Shown here in pieces: positions 45,001-53,906 of a stretch of DNA of 56,554 nt; the stretch's first letter is position 1; every line of letters starts with the position of its first letter. The translations under genes were made by a program, and so were the position numbers. The notes beneath the pieces were generated by a model. That model was given only the letters and a program-made list of their open reading frames with translations, did no database searches and was not told the DNA's origin. This DNA is from Candidatus Aminicenantota bacterium (GTDB lineage: Bacteria; Acidobacteriota; Aminicenantia; Aminicenantales; Aminicenantaceae), in NCBI GenBank assembly GCA_011772495.1, contig WVZL01000016.1:171945-228498 (forward strand). The letters run 5' to 3'.

Positions 45001-45195
45001 ACTGATACTGGATGCGGCATTCCAGAGAGAAACTTGAGCAAAATATTCGAACCTTTCTTCACCACCAAAAAAGATGGAACCGGACTCGGCCTATCCATTG
45101 CCTACGGAATCATAAAAGCCCATAAAGGAGACATAAAGGTCAAGAGTGAAGAAGGGAAGGGAACAACCTTCATCATAATATTACCGTATGAATAA
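42007..45195 (+). CDS. Cytoplasmic histidine kinase with six PAS domains
   Basis: After a charged coiled coil (1-40), six PAS modules follow at roughly residues 45-155, 210-325, 335-450, 460-575, 580-695 and 700-815. Most end in the PAC signature D-I-T-x-R-K. A second coiled coil separates PAS1 and PAS2. The kinase core has LGKLSAGIAHEINNPLSIISG with the phospho-acceptor His, then LISNASHAMPNGG (N box), TDTGCGIPERN (G1) and GTGLGLSIAYGI (G2). No membrane segment is visible, so it senses an internal signal. It is paired with the single-domain receiver 23 bases downstream. None of the PAS domains shows a clear heme or flavin motif. Confidence 0.93.
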   Translation: MKDKDRTKEQLLEELGKLRQKLRKLEDAEAKHKQKEQLYKESEEKYKLLVETSNDMIFTVDLGGNFLFVNQALKKILGYSREDIKKINGFALVHPEDLSRVRKQFAGLVEGKKVNNMEYRYKTKKGNYIHILNNASPIFSPEGNIVAAFGIARDITQRKKIEEKLQRAHDELELGVRKRTSELVLINKKLKKEIEKRKRTEQALRESEEKYRSIFESFQDVYYKTDREGRVTIISPSVYSQAGYDPKEMIGKPVTDFYLNPADREAFLQELKKSGVINDYELKLKANNGRVIEASANSRIIFNKDGEPMGVEGVLRDITGRKQAEEALRESEEKYREIVELAPDGILTIDLKGVITSCNTAFLNLAGVSKANIIGKHFTKLPRVRPRDIHKYIKMFNTLLKEKTPKPIEIEWHRKDGTTRSGEFHVSLMKKGPKTTGIQVIARDITERKRTRQVLEESEEKFRNLAEQSPNMIFINKKGRVVYANKKCAEIMGYKREEFYLPDFDFLTLIAPESRELIRASFKQHMKGQDIPSYEYTLITRDGQRIEAIITTRLINYDGERAILGIITDITERKRTEQELSIKDWAIKSSISAIALADLEGNFIYVNDSFLQLWGYENENEVIGKPAIKFWRSEEEALKITKALHDRWNWIGELEAIKKDGSTFDAQLSASMVTDANGNPICMMASSLDITEHKIAEEKYSSLYSAMNEGVCLHEIIYDNKGKAVDYRFIDINPAYELITGLKKEKVIGSKASQIYRTANPPFLNIFAKAAETGEPASIESYFPPLKKYFIISTFSPEKGKFATVHTDITERYETERELIDAKEQAETALRKLKRVQSQLIQSARLAALGKLSAGIAHEINNPLSIISGHAQILLMDKIADSPEIKEPLETIKKQVDRASSITDQLLQFSKRIKPRLKKSNVNETLKDTLVLLRQQLSQDKIKIVKKLSSKPAFIRADASQLQQVFMNLISNASHAMPNGGTLTIDTTFKDGNLETKFTDTGCGIPERNLSKIFEPFFTTKKDGTGLGLSIAYGIIKAHKGDIKVKSEEGKGTTFIIILPYE

Positions 45196-45218
45196 AAGCC
45201 ATTTGATAAGGAGGTAAA

Positions 45219-45587
45219 ATGGCGAGAATATTAGTCGTAGACGATGAACAAGATGTTTGCGATATGCTCGAAAAGTTCTTAAGAATTAAAGGATATGAAG
45301 TCAGCACGGCCTTGAGCGGAGAAGTAGCTCTAACTCTGGTCAAAGAAGAGAAACCTCATATCGTGCTCTTAGATATAAGAATGCCTGAAATGGATGGTCT
45401 AGAATGTCTGGAGCGCATTAAGGAAATCGATAAGGAAATCGGGGTGATCATGATAACTGCACTCAAACAAGAAGAGGTGGGGAAGAAAGCCATGGAATTG
45501 GGGGCTTATGATTACATCACCAAACCGCTCAGTCTTCAGTATCTGCAGGACTGCCTCATGGTAAAACTTTTGCAGATGACCACTTAA
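45219..45587 (+). CDS. Stand-alone response regulator receiver
   Basis: This is a 122-residue CheY-like domain with the acidic pair Asp8-Asp9, phospho-acceptor Asp52 in VLLDIRMPEMDG, Thr in MITAL and Lys in YITKPL. A near-perfect ribosome-binding site (AAGGAGG) precedes it. There is no output domain, so it must act through another protein or in a phosphorelay. It is very probably the partner of the preceding kinase. It ends ten bases from the convergent V-ATPase subunit D gene. Confidence 0.93.
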   Translation: MARILVVDDEQDVCDMLEKFLRIKGYEVSTALSGEVALTLVKEEKPHIVLLDIRMPEMDGLECLERIKEIDKEIGVIMITALKQEEVGKKAMELGAYDYITKPLSLQYLQDCLMVKLLQMTT

Positions 45588-45597
45588 ACGGGGTTTC

Positions 45598-46209
45598 TTA
45601 ATGAGCGCGGACGATCTCTTTGACCCGCATGAGCTGGACCTGGAAGGATCGCTCCATCTCTTCCAGCCGGCTGGAGATGTGGCTGATGGTCTCTCTGATG
45701 CTGGGAATGAGGATATGCTCTAAGGCGTTGACCCGGCGTCGGGTGACTTCGATTTCATCGGCCAGAAGTTCGGCTGCTTTAAACAGTCTCGCCAGCTCCA
45801 TTAGATCCTTAAAAAGCTCCTGTGCCTTCAGGAGGCCGATATCCAGTTCGCTTTCTGTATTCAGTAAATCATAATCGGAAATTTTCATTTCCTTAATCTC
45901 AAAGCGGGGAATAGACAAGTTTAGAATCCTTTCTTTCCTGGTCTCTAGAGCCAGCTTTCCGGACGGCAGAAGCTCTTCCAGCTCTTCCTGAGAATTTCTC
46001 GTCCGAGCCAAGGCAAAGGAGAGGAAGATTTTCTTGAATTTCGAGTCGACTTCCTCTTGAAGAGCATAAAACTGGCGAATGATCTCCAGGAAGCGGCGCA
46101 TGATCTCTTCGAGCTTATCCTTGAGGAGCTTATGCCCTCTCTCGGCTAGAACAAGGCGCCTCCGGAGCCTCAAAAGCTCCATCCTGTTGGGGTTGGCCTG
46201 TATTCTCAT
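45598..46209 (-). CDS. atpD: V-type ATPase subunit D (central stalk)
   Basis: Subunit D is the long coiled-coil shaft that rotates inside the A3B3 head. The start [35 protein letters not shown] is strongly conserved in this family, as is the C-terminal [17 protein letters not shown] segment. Both helices are heptad-rich with a short variable loop between. The 203-residue length is typical. Its start overlaps the end of the B gene by four bases. It is last in the operon. Confidence 0.95.
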   Translation of the reverse strand: MRIQANPNRMELLRLRRRLVLAERGHKLLKDKLEEIMRRFLEIIRQFYALQEEVDSKFKKIFLSFALARTRNSQEELEELLPSGKLALETRKERILNLSIPRFEIKEMKISDYDLLNTESELDIGLLKAQELFKDLMELARLFKAAELLADEIEVTRRRVNALEHILIPSIRETISHISSRLEEMERSFQVQLMRVKEIVRAH

Positions 46210-47594
46210 TCCTTCTTAGGATAATATTTTTCTAGATATTCAGGTCGAATTCTTTTCAATTCCGCCCTCGGAATCGTATGGAGAAGCTTCCAACCGATGT
46301 CCAGACTTTCAATTATGGTCCGAGACTCGAACTCTCCTTGACTAACAAATTCTTCCTCGAAGATCTCGGCAAATTTCAAATAGACCTTGTCCATGTCACT
46401 CAAGGCCGCCTCTCCCAGAATCAAGGCCAGCTCCCGAGCTTCCTTGCCCCGAGCATAACAGGCAAAAAGCTGATTCAGGACATCTGCGTGGTCTTCTCTC
46501 GTTTTTCTCTCGCCAATGCCTTTGTCTTTGAGCCTAGAGAGGCTGGGAAGAACATCTATCGGAGGATAGATTCCTTTGCGATGAAGCTCGCGACTGAGCA
46601 TGACCTGTCCCTCAGTGATGTAGCCTGTCAAGTCAGCAATGGGATGGGTCTTGTCATCTTCAGGCATGGTCAAGATCGGAATAAGGGTGATCGACCCTGG
46701 CTTGTTCTTAATCCTTCCTGCCCTCTCATACATGGAAGCCAGGTCAGTGTAAAGATACCCAGGGTATCCTCTTCGTCCGGGAATCTCCTTCCGAGCGGCA
46801 GAGATCTCCCGAAGAGCCTCGGCGTAAAAAAGCATATCCACCAGAATAACCAGCACGTGCATATCCTGGGCAAAAGCCAAATACTCCGCGCAAGTCAAAG
46901 CCAAACGAGGAGTTGCCAGGCGCTCGATGGGAGGCTCATTCGCCAAATTAAGAAAAAGCACTGCCCTCTCCAGGGCTCCCGTGTTCCGAAAATCCTCAAT
47001 AAAGAAATTTGCCTCTTCGAAGGTGATACCCATAGCGCCAAAGACAACAGCAAATCTTTCTTTCTTACCCAGGACCGCAGCCTGCCGGGCAATCTGGGCA
47101 GCAATCCGGGCATGGGGAAGCCCGCTTCCTGAGAAAAGAGGCAGTTTCTGACCTCTGACTAGAGGATTCATGCCATCGATAGAGGAGATGCCAGTTTGGA
47201 TAAATTCTTGGGGATAGTCACGCGCATCGGGATTAATGGGATCGCCGCTGATATCGAGCAGATTCTGGGCAATAATCTGAGGACCGCGGTCTTTAGGCTT
47301 CCCTGAGCCGTCAAAAACACGGCCGATGATCTCCTCAGATACTCCGAGTTGTTGGGATCGTCCCAAGAATCTGACTCTTGACTTGTCCACATCCAGGCCC
47401 ACCGTTCCCTCAAAGACTTGAACAACGGCTTTTTCGGTGGAAATATCGAGGACTGTTCCCCTGCGAAGAGCCCCGTCTGTCGTCTCAATCTCGACCAATT
47501 CTCCGTATTTTACTTCTTGAATTTTTTCCACGATAAGCAATGGCCCCACAATATTAGAAACAGTCAAATACTCTTTATACATCTTCCCTCTCAT
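46206..47594 (-). CDS. atpB: V-type ATPase subunit B
   Basis: Subunit B is the non-catalytic head subunit, which completes the catalytic site at the A-B interface. It has [25 protein letters not shown], the degenerate P-loop region expected of B, and conserved [10 protein letters not shown] and [15 protein letters not shown] blocks. [20 protein letters not shown] is near the C-terminus. I keep the ATG that overlaps the A-gene stop as ATGA; a second ATG four codons in (47582) has GAGGG ahead and is equally possible. The length of 462 residues is normal. Confidence 0.96.
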   Translation of the reverse strand: MRGKMYKEYLTVSNIVGPLLIVEKIQEVKYGELVEIETTDGALRRGTVLDISTEKAVVQVFEGTVGLDVDKSRVRFLGRSQQLGVSEEIIGRVFDGSGKPKDRGPQIIAQNLLDISGDPINPDARDYPQEFIQTGISSIDGMNPLVRGQKLPLFSGSGLPHARIAAQIARQAAVLGKKERFAVVFGAMGITFEEANFFIEDFRNTGALERAVLFLNLANEPPIERLATPRLALTCAEYLAFAQDMHVLVILVDMLFYAEALREISAARKEIPGRRGYPGYLYTDLASMYERAGRIKNKPGSITLIPILTMPEDDKTHPIADLTGYITEGQVMLSRELHRKGIYPPIDVLPSLSRLKDKGIGERKTREDHADVLNQLFACYARGKEARELALILGEAALSDMDKVYLKFAEIFEEEFVSQGEFESRTIIESLDIGWKLLHTIPRAELKRIRPEYLEKYYPKKE

Positions 47595-49348
47595 TCCTCA
47601 CTCTGAAGCATTTCCTTAAAGGCCTCATCGACTTGAACATAAGCGTCGAGGAGTTCAGCATCTTCCTCGGGTAGGAATTTCATTTTCGAAATCTTTTCCC
47701 TAATTTCAAGACTTAAAATATCTTCTAGGTTTCTCTTCTCTTCTAAGGCCTTAAGAGCAAGATGGTGGAAATGTAGAATTGTCCGCATCATCAAATACTG
47801 CTTCCTCATAGACGTATAGGTGTCTTGAGGATGAAAAGCGTTCTGGTGGAGGAAGTCTTCTCGTATGGAACGGGCTGATTCAAGAGTGAGCCGCTCTTTG
47901 GCTGAAAGCGACTCTACTCCGACTAGGCGGGCGATTTCTTTGAGCTCATCTTCCTCTTCCAGGAGCAGCATGGCTTCCTGCCTGAGAGCTGTAAAATCCT
48001 CGGCGATTTCACTATTGAGACGCTCCTTTATGTTCTCTATGTAAAGGCTGTAGCTCAGAAGCCAGTGGATGGCCGGAAAATGTCTCATGTTGGCCAGTCT
48101 GTCATCCAAAGCCCAAAAAACCTTGACCACTTTTAGAGTCGATTGAACGACAGGATCGGACAAATCCCCCCCTGGGGGAGAAACAGCCCCGATGACGCTC
48201 AAGGCACCTAACCTCCTATCAGAGCCCAAGCAAACGACTTTTCCAGCCCGCTCATAAAATTCTGCCAGCCGGCTGGCTAGATAGGCGGGAAAACCTTCTT
48301 CTCCTGGCATCTCTTCCATCCGCCCCGAAATCTCGCGCAAGGCTTCAGCCCAACGGCTTGTGGAATCAGCCATAAGAGCTACCGAATACCCCATGTCTCG
48401 GAAGTACTCAGCGATGGTCATCCCGGTGTAGATAGAGGCTTCTCTAGCTGCCACCGGCATGTTTGAGGTGTTAGCAATGATCACGGTCCGCTCTAGGAGA
48501 GGCCGGCCTGTGCGGGGATCCTCGAGTTCAGGAAAGCTGAGGAGAAGGTCTGCCACCTCATTCCCCCTCTCCCCGCAGGCCACAAAAACGATGATTTGAG
48601 CATCAGACCATTTCGCCAGTTGATGCTGGACGACTGTCTTTCCACTGCCGAAGGGGCCTGGCACACAAGCTGTTCCTCCCTTAGCCAGAGAAAAGAGAGT
48701 GTCGAGAACTCTTTGCCCGGTCGTGAGAGGCTCATCCGGCATGAGGCGCTCCTGGACATCCCGGTGTTTGCGGATGGGCCAAGTCTGAAACATCTTGATC
48801 TCTTTGATTCCGCTGGAAGCCTTGATTTTGACTACAGTCTCCTCAACCGTAAAATTTCCCTTCCTTATCTTCTCGATTTTTCCGCTGGCTCCGGCAGGAA
48901 CCATGATTCTATGTTTAACCAGGAATGTTTCCTCCACTTCTCCCAGAAAATCCCCGGCTTCAACCTTTTGTCCCTCCTTGACGAGAGGGGTGAATTTCCA
49001 TTTCTTTTCTCTATCCAGGGAAGGAAGCTCGATTCCTCGTGTAACGAAATCCCCTTCTTTAACTCTTATGATATCCAACGGTCTCTGGATCCCATCATAG
49101 ATGGAACTCACCAAGCCTGGGCCCAGCTCTACACTCAAGGGCTTGCCAGTCAAGAAGATGGGTTCCCCTGGACCTATACCTGTCGTATCTTCATAGACTT
49201 GGGCAAAAGCCTGGTCTTCTCTTAATTCGATGATTTCTCCGATCAAACCCAACTCGCCAACTTTGACCATGTCGTACATCTTAGCTCCCATGCAGCCTGA
49301 GGCAACAACCAAAGGGCCAGCCACGCGAATGATTTTACCTTCTCTCAT
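47591..49348 (-). CDS. atpA: V-type ATPase catalytic subunit A
   Basis: Subunit A binds and hydrolyses (or makes) ATP. Walker A is GPFGSGKTV, in the form typical of A subunits, followed by the catalytic-Glu region [13 protein letters not shown] and [16 protein letters not shown]. The A-specific non-homologous region lies between about residues 110 and 190, which separates it from B. The 585-residue length is typical. It overlaps the F gene upstream by 14 bases and the B gene downstream by four. Confidence 0.96.
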   Translation of the reverse strand: MREGKIIRVAGPLVVASGCMGAKMYDMVKVGELGLIGEIIELREDQAFAQVYEDTTGIGPGEPIFLTGKPLSVELGPGLVSSIYDGIQRPLDIIRVKEGDFVTRGIELPSLDREKKWKFTPLVKEGQKVEAGDFLGEVEETFLVKHRIMVPAGASGKIEKIRKGNFTVEETVVKIKASSGIKEIKMFQTWPIRKHRDVQERLMPDEPLTTGQRVLDTLFSLAKGGTACVPGPFGSGKTVVQHQLAKWSDAQIIVFVACGERGNEVADLLLSFPELEDPRTGRPLLERTVIIANTSNMPVAAREASIYTGMTIAEYFRDMGYSVALMADSTSRWAEALREISGRMEEMPGEEGFPAYLASRLAEFYERAGKVVCLGSDRRLGALSVIGAVSPPGGDLSDPVVQSTLKVVKVFWALDDRLANMRHFPAIHWLLSYSLYIENIKERLNSEIAEDFTALRQEAMLLLEEEDELKEIARLVGVESLSAKERLTLESARSIREDFLHQNAFHPQDTYTSMRKQYLMMRTILHFHHLALKALEEKRNLEDILSLEIREKISKMKFLPEEDAELLDAYVQVDEAFKEMLQSEE

Positions 49349-49685
49349 CTTTTCCCTTTCCTTTGATTAATGAATCTGAGCCTGTGGCTTTTATGGCCAT
49401 TTCTCTCATGATATTTCCTAGGTAGTCAGTCACGTCTCGGTGATCCCTGAATCCCACCACCACAGGACAGAATTTCTTCACCAGGGCCTGTCGTTCTTCT
49501 TCCAATGGTTTAAGGAAATTCTGGTGCACAAAACAGAGCGCATAATCTTCTTTTTCTAAAGCCTTCAGCGTCTTTTTCGCTTCTTCCAAGTTTTGGGGAG
49601 TAAAAACATCCAACCCTAAGGCTATGAAAGCAAAGACAAGATCATACTCTCCGATGACAGCAACTTTTTCAAACATAAGTCTCAC
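49335..49685 (-). CDS. atpF: V-type ATPase subunit F
   Basis: The 116-residue protein begins KVAVIGEYDLVFAFIALGLDVF, the Rossmann-like opening of subunit F, which binds subunit D in the central stalk. The rest is less conserved and includes YALCFVHQNFLKPLEEERQA and a final basic segment. The identity is supported by position between C and A, as in archaeal aha operons. Its start overlaps the end of the C gene by 17 bases. Confidence 0.88.
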   Translation of the reverse strand: MRLMFEKVAVIGEYDLVFAFIALGLDVFTPQNLEEAKKTLKALEKEDYALCFVHQNFLKPLEEERQALVKKFCPVVVGFRDHRDVTDYLGNIMREMAIKATGSDSLIKGKGKDERR

Positions 49686-50454
49686 TGATCCTCTGTTTCA
49701 AAAGTAGAGGAGGAATTTGATTCAGTTTTCCAATCCCCATGAGCCGAACAAGGTTCAACTCGCGTCTCTTGGCCAGAGCGTAGGCAAAAATTGGTTCAGG
49801 CCCAAACACGACGTATTTTGCTTTTCTCAAATAGTCCATCAAAAAATCCTCGATCCCTCGCTCCAGCTCTACAAAAGTCTCCTTTTCTTCAAGCGTATCG
49901 ACTCCTCGATTCCACACCTCAGCATAGGGAGTAGACTGGATTTTCTCCCCAACATCTCCGAAGGTCTCCTCGAAATTCTTGATAAGGACCTGGTCATCCA
50001 AAAAGCCTCCCTTGAGGATAGATTTCTCGAGTTTTTCTCTGCTGGCACCCGAATACTTGAGGCGGCAAAATATCTTAAGATTCGCCAAGTCAATCTTATG
50101 CCTGAAATAATCATGGATAAAAGAATAATTCATGCTCTCCGAAATCTTCAAAGCCTTCTCAGGCATCTTCTCTACCAGAAAAGCCTCCAGGACGTCCTTT
50201 TCTAGCAGAATTTCAGTCACCAGGCTCAAAAGCTCTTTTTCTTCTCTATCTAAGAAACTGTCCAATTCCTCTGAATTCTTTATCTTGGCCATCTCTTCAA
50301 GAAATTCCCCGGCGTCAAAAACAATCTTTATGGCGCGAGGAAAGTCTTTCTCCTCTGCGGCCTCGGAAAAGACAGCTCTTTCGACTAATTTCCTCTCCAA
50401 AGCGCGAACCCGGCCCACGGCATAGGCATAATCGAGCCGAGAGGTTCTCTTCAT
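49669..50454 (-). CDS. atpC: V-type ATPase subunit C (AC39 type)
   Basis: Subunit C links the central stalk to the proteolipid ring. The protein is mostly helical and opens with RLDYAYAVGRVRALERKLV, the AC39 family start. FRHKIDLANLKIFCRLKYSG and PIFAYALAKRRELNLVRLMGIGKLN are conserved. At 261 residues it is shorter than the usual 320-350, mainly in the middle repeats. Position between E and F supports the call. The start overlaps the E stop by four bases. Confidence 0.88.
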   Translation of the reverse strand: MKRTSRLDYAYAVGRVRALERKLVERAVFSEAAEEKDFPRAIKIVFDAGEFLEEMAKIKNSEELDSFLDREEKELLSLVTEILLEKDVLEAFLVEKMPEKALKISESMNYSFIHDYFRHKIDLANLKIFCRLKYSGASREKLEKSILKGGFLDDQVLIKNFEETFGDVGEKIQSTPYAEVWNRGVDTLEEKETFVELERGIEDFLMDYLRKAKYVVFGPEPIFAYALAKRRELNLVRLMGIGKLNQIPPLLLKQRISETYV

Positions 50455-50867
50455 ATCTTCAAGACCTTAAGGATGTAATTCTCGAGCTTAGGACGCAGTT
50501 CTTCTAACAATTTATCCTGGTGGTAAAACTCTTCTCGCTCTCCATCTTTGAGGACAATCTTCTTTTTAAGCTTGACTTGTCCTAAATTGGCTTTCTGCAA
50601 AGCCTTTTCCAATATTTCATCGATGAACTCTTTTTTCCAGGACAGGATCTTGATTCTTTTCTCCAGCCGGGACTGGGTGACAAGGCGGCTCGCCTCAAGC
50701 CTGGCTTTTCTCTCGATCTCTTCTATCAAAGCGGCTGCTGATCCCTCAGCTTCTTTCCGGGCGTTCTCTTTGATCTCCTCAGCCTTCCTCTTGCTCTCGG
50801 AGACGATTTTGTCTGCCTCCGCTTGAGCATCCCGGGTGATTCTTTCCAGGATCTTCTCTAAGCTCAT
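50451..50867 (-). CDS. atpE: V-type ATPase subunit E (short)
   Basis: Subunit E forms the peripheral stalk with the H/G subunit. The N-terminal 60 residues are a coiled coil rich in Lys, Glu and Ala (KIVSESKRKAEEIKENARKEAEG), which matches this family. The C-terminal globular domain, normally about 100 residues, is reduced to about 65, giving 138 residues in all compared with roughly 185-205. The frame is clean with no sign of a frameshift. The call rests largely on operon position and coiled-coil pattern. Confidence 0.8.
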   Translation of the reverse strand: MSLEKILERITRDAQAEADKIVSESKRKAEEIKENARKEAEGSAAALIEEIERKARLEASRLVTQSRLEKRIKILSWKKEFIDEILEKALQKANLGQVKLKKKIVLKDGEREEFYHQDKLLEELRPKLENYILKVLKI

Positions 50868-50897
50868 GATTATGCCTTCGCTTTTACACCAACGGCT

Positions 50898-51371
50898 TTA
50901 AAGTCTTATTCCGTTGAGAAGAAGAATTGTAATCAGCAGTCCCAAGACTGCATAAGTTTCTACCAGCGCCGCCATGATCACCGGCTTCATGAGGTCCTTG
51001 GGCTGCTTGGCAACCATGTAAACTCCCGAAGCACACACTTTCCCCTGATGAATCCCTGAAACCAACCCCGCAAAAGCCACCGGCAAGCAGGCAACGAGAA
51101 TCTGCCAGCCGTTGAATACGGTGAGCTTGGGTATAGTTCCGGTTGTCAATCCTATTTTCAGGATGACCAGAAAGGCACTCAGGAAACCATAGATTCCCTG
51201 AGTCCCCGGAAGAGCAACCAGCAGCAGAAGGCTCCCAAATTTTCCCGGATCTTCACTCATGACTCCGCTGGAAGCCTGACCTGCCAAGCCGACACCTATG
51301 GCTGAACCTATTCCACCAAGAATGCAGGCGAGTGCTCCGCCTAAGATGGCCAATGTCAAACCTAATGCCAT
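50898..51371 (-). CDS. atpK: V-type ATPase proteolipid subunit K (sodium-type motif)
   Basis: Four membrane helices form two hairpins in 157 residues, the duplicated V-type c subunit that makes the rotor ring. The carboxylate Glu139 lies in ALVETYAVLGL. The first hairpin has LPGTQGIYGF (Leu54, Thr57, Gln58) and the third helix has SGIHQGK (Gln109). These residues correspond to Leu61, Thr64, Gln65, Gln110 and Glu139 of Enterococcus hirae NtpK, which coordinate sodium. A strong AGGAGG site precedes the start. The enzyme is therefore probably sodium-coupled. Confidence 0.95.
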   Translation of the reverse strand: MALGLTLAILGGALACILGGIGSAIGVGLAGQASSGVMSEDPGKFGSLLLLVALPGTQGIYGFLSAFLVILKIGLTTGTIPKLTVFNGWQILVACLPVAFAGLVSGIHQGKVCASGVYMVAKQPKDLMKPVIMAALVETYAVLGLLITILLLNGIRL

Positions 51372-51405
51372 TTGTCCGACCTCCTTATATTCTCACTGAA
51401 CACAT

Positions 51406-53316
51406 TTATATGAATTCAATAAATCGACTTTCCATCTCAAAAGGCTGGAAGGGCTTGCCTCCAGACCTGAAAAATTTGCTGAAAAACTCAACAAACTGAA
51501 GACGCATGGAATGAACAAATCCCCCTAGATAGCTGATGGCTAGATTGAAAAGATGCCCACCGAGGAAAATCAGGGCAGCCAGCAGCCAGCCAACCCAGGG
51601 AATGCCCAAAGCAGTCTGACAGAGAGTGTTCACCACCATGGCAATAACACTGGTCGCCAATCCTAAGGCCAAAAGCCTGGAATAAGACAGAACATCAGCC
51701 AGATAACGGGATATATCATAGAGGCTGTAGAGTCCGCCAAAAAACCGGGCCAAGGGATTACGACTGGGAGAAGCAAAGAATACTATTCCCGCTGCCCCGA
51801 CCAGGGACAGAATCCCCCAAAGAAACTGTTTAGTCAGAAGATAGACGACCAATGAGGGGAGGAGCAAGAGCCAACCTCCCTGAACAAAGATCGATTGGAG
51901 AATGTTTTTATTCTTGATTCCATCGATCAATTTAAGCAAAGTCCCGAACCAGACTTGAATGAACCCTAAAGCGAGGGCCAGGATTAAGAAAGAGAGGGGA
52001 TCTTGAAGGGGATCTAGGATCATCAGCTGGCGGATCGGAAAGCCGAACCATCCTCCAACCAGCGTTCCCAGAATCACTGTCGAGATGCCCAACAGGGTAA
52101 GGAGCTTCAGGAAGAGGAGAAGCCCGCCTTTGGGTTTGGCAAACTTGATGTAAAGAAGACTCAGCAGGGTGACTATCAGCCCGTAACCAGCCTCGCTTAC
52201 ACATAATCCTACAAACAGGAAAAAGAAAGGGGCTAGAGGCAGCGTCGGGTCAAGGGAGCCGCGCTGAGGTAGACCGTAGAGCTTGGTCACCACCTCAAAA
52301 GGCTGGCTGGGTTTAGGGTTTTCCAGAATAGAAGGGGGTGATTCCTCAGGAAGAGGCGGGCGGAAATATATCTGGGTTTCATCAAAGTAGGGCTTGAGCT
52401 TATTCTTCAGCCGATCGACATCAAAGGAACGAATCCAGCCCTCCAAGTAAAAAACACGCTCTGTCTCACCCAGAAGTCGAGCCGATAATATCCTCTCTCT
52501 CTCATTGAGGAGAACATCATGAACCTGCATTAATTTCTCGCGATAAACAGCCAACCGTCTCCTTTCTCCATCCAAAGCCTCCACGTCTTTTCTTTTCCCC
52601 TCAATTTCTTTACGAATTTTCTCCCTGACATCTCCGACTCTGTCCTTGACCTGAGCTAGGCTCATGATGGGTTCAGTAAAATAGAGGCGAGTGAAGTTTA
52701 ATTCCTTCAGGCTCTGTTCAAGTTGAGTTTGTTCCTTTTTGAGGTAAAAAACCAAAAGATGAATTTGTCTTTTATCCTGATGGATGATCTCAAACCAGAT
52801 AGCCTCTTCCTCGGCTAACTTCTGCAGTTCTTCAAATTGAGAAAGCGGCATACTCCCCAGCACGATTTCCGTGGAATCCGTCGTTTCCACCGAAGAGACC
52901 GGCAGACTGAGTTCTTTAAGAGGGGAAAGAAAGTCTCTTTCTCTCTCCAAGAATTTTATCTCCCCCAACAATTCATTCTTATCGGCCTCCAGCTTTTCTA
53001 ACTCGTCCAAAACAGAGCGAAAGTCAAAATCAAGAACTTCCTTCCTTTTCTGGTAATGGAGAGAAGGTTTTTGGGTAAAAAGCCTTTTTAAAAAACCCTT
53101 CTCTTCTTGGCCGGAGAAATAATCCAAAGCCTGCTTTAATCGATGGAGGAGGTGTTCATGCTCAGAAGCTTCTGGCGAGGAAGAGGCTAGGTCAAATTCT
53201 TCGAAATTGGCTTCCTCCAGCTGAACTAGCCCTGATTCCTGGAGTGAAGAAAGCAATTCTGTTTTCAAATGAGAATATGCCACAATCTGGACTCTTTTGA
53301 CTTCAGCCAAGGCCAT
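51406..53316 (-). CDS. atpI: V-type ATPase membrane subunit I (a)
   Basis: Subunit I provides the half-channels of the membrane sector. The N-terminal half (about 1-340) is cytoplasmic with long coiled-coil arms. The C-terminal half has about seven or eight hydrophobic helices. Conserved blocks include FFFLFVGLCVSEAGYGL, LSYSRLLALGLATSVIA (with the essential Arg) and GHLFNLAISYLGGFVHSMRLQFVEFFSKFF. The 636-residue length is typical. It begins just three bases after the H gene stop. Confidence 0.95.
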   Translation of the reverse strand: MALAEVKRVQIVAYSHLKTELLSSLQESGLVQLEEANFEEFDLASSSPEASEHEHLLHRLKQALDYFSGQEEKGFLKRLFTQKPSLHYQKRKEVLDFDFRSVLDELEKLEADKNELLGEIKFLERERDFLSPLKELSLPVSSVETTDSTEIVLGSMPLSQFEELQKLAEEEAIWFEIIHQDKRQIHLLVFYLKKEQTQLEQSLKELNFTRLYFTEPIMSLAQVKDRVGDVREKIRKEIEGKRKDVEALDGERRRLAVYREKLMQVHDVLLNERERILSARLLGETERVFYLEGWIRSFDVDRLKNKLKPYFDETQIYFRPPLPEESPPSILENPKPSQPFEVVTKLYGLPQRGSLDPTLPLAPFFFLFVGLCVSEAGYGLIVTLLSLLYIKFAKPKGGLLLFLKLLTLLGISTVILGTLVGGWFGFPIRQLMILDPLQDPLSFLILALALGFIQVWFGTLLKLIDGIKNKNILQSIFVQGGWLLLLPSLVVYLLTKQFLWGILSLVGAAGIVFFASPSRNPLARFFGGLYSLYDISRYLADVLSYSRLLALGLATSVIAMVVNTLCQTALGIPWVGWLLAALIFLGGHLFNLAISYLGGFVHSMRLQFVEFFSKFFRSGGKPFQPFEMESRFIEFI

Positions 53317-53319
53317 GAT

Positions 53320-53679
53320 CTACAACGAGCCTCCCTCTAAGAATTCTTTTATCCCTGCTGTCACCTTGTTGACCGCCTCTTCGATCAATCTTTCAGTTTT
53401 GCTGCGGAGGGCCTTCCCCTCCTCCTCGGCTTCCTTCTTTATCTTCTCTGCTTCCCTTAAAGCTTCTTGTATGATGGCTTTTTTCCTTTTCTCAGCCTCA
53501 TCTCTGGCCCGGTTTAAGGCGACTTTCTTTATTTCTTTAGATTTATCATAAGCCTCTTGAATGATATTCGAAGATTTTTTTTCTCGAGCCTCCCGAATCA
53601 TTCTTCTTGCCTTTTCCTCAGTTTTTTTAATCTTCTGAAGAGCCTCAAAGGCCTGGCTTTTCTTTATTTCATTTTTCAT
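53320..53679 (-). CDS. atpH: V-type ATPase peripheral-stalk subunit H/G
   Basis: The whole 119-residue protein is a predicted coiled coil dense in Lys, Glu, Arg and Ala (for example KAIIQEALREAEKIKKEAEEEG), as in archaeal AhaH and bacterial subunit G. It would pair with subunit E to form the stator stalk. It is first in the H-I-K-E-C-F-A-B-D order, which is the order of archaeal aha operons. Any coiled coil would fit loosely, so the call depends on context. Confidence 0.82.
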   Translation of the reverse strand: MKNEIKKSQAFEALQKIKKTEEKARRMIREAREKKSSNIIQEAYDKSKEIKKVALNRARDEAEKRKKAIIQEALREAEKIKKEAEEEGKALRSKTERLIEEAVNKVTAGIKEFLEGGSL

Positions 53680-53700
53680 TTATTAACTTTTCATCCTGTT

Positions 53701-53721
53701 ATGATTGAAATCTTCAATCAT
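53701..53721. promoter_or_regulatory. Perfect hairpin in the V-ATPase leader
   Basis: ATGATTGAA and TTCAATCAT are perfect nine-base arms with an ATC loop, 22 bases upstream of the first V-ATPase start codon. It could be an operator or an RNA hairpin affecting translation. I know of no matching regulator. Confidence 0.4.
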
Positions 53722-53800
53722 CCACCCGAGGTGATGCATTCCTTCCAGGGTAGGCAATTCTACCTTTTTGACTATTTTATTGATAAAAATAATAGGACTT

Positions 53801-53829
53801 ATTATAACCTATGATCTTCTTTTTTTGAA
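53801..53829 (-). promoter_or_regulatory. Candidate sigma-70 promoter of the V-ATPase operon
   Basis: The minus strand has TATAAT (complement of 53801-53806), a 17-base spacer and TTCAAA (complement of 53824-53829, four of six bases of the -35 consensus). The start would be near 53794, giving a leader of about 115 bases that includes the 53701-53721 hairpin. Confidence 0.5.
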
Positions 53830-53906
53830 GTCTTGGTATCTTCCTGAAATGAGATTCTACCTATCCCCAGGTTAATGCTTTTTGAACCACGAATAAAATA
53901 TCCTTA

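Noticed and set aside
46278..47132. A 284-codon open frame on the plus strand opposite V-ATPase subunit B
   Set aside because: It is antisense to a highly conserved gene and has no recognisable domain.
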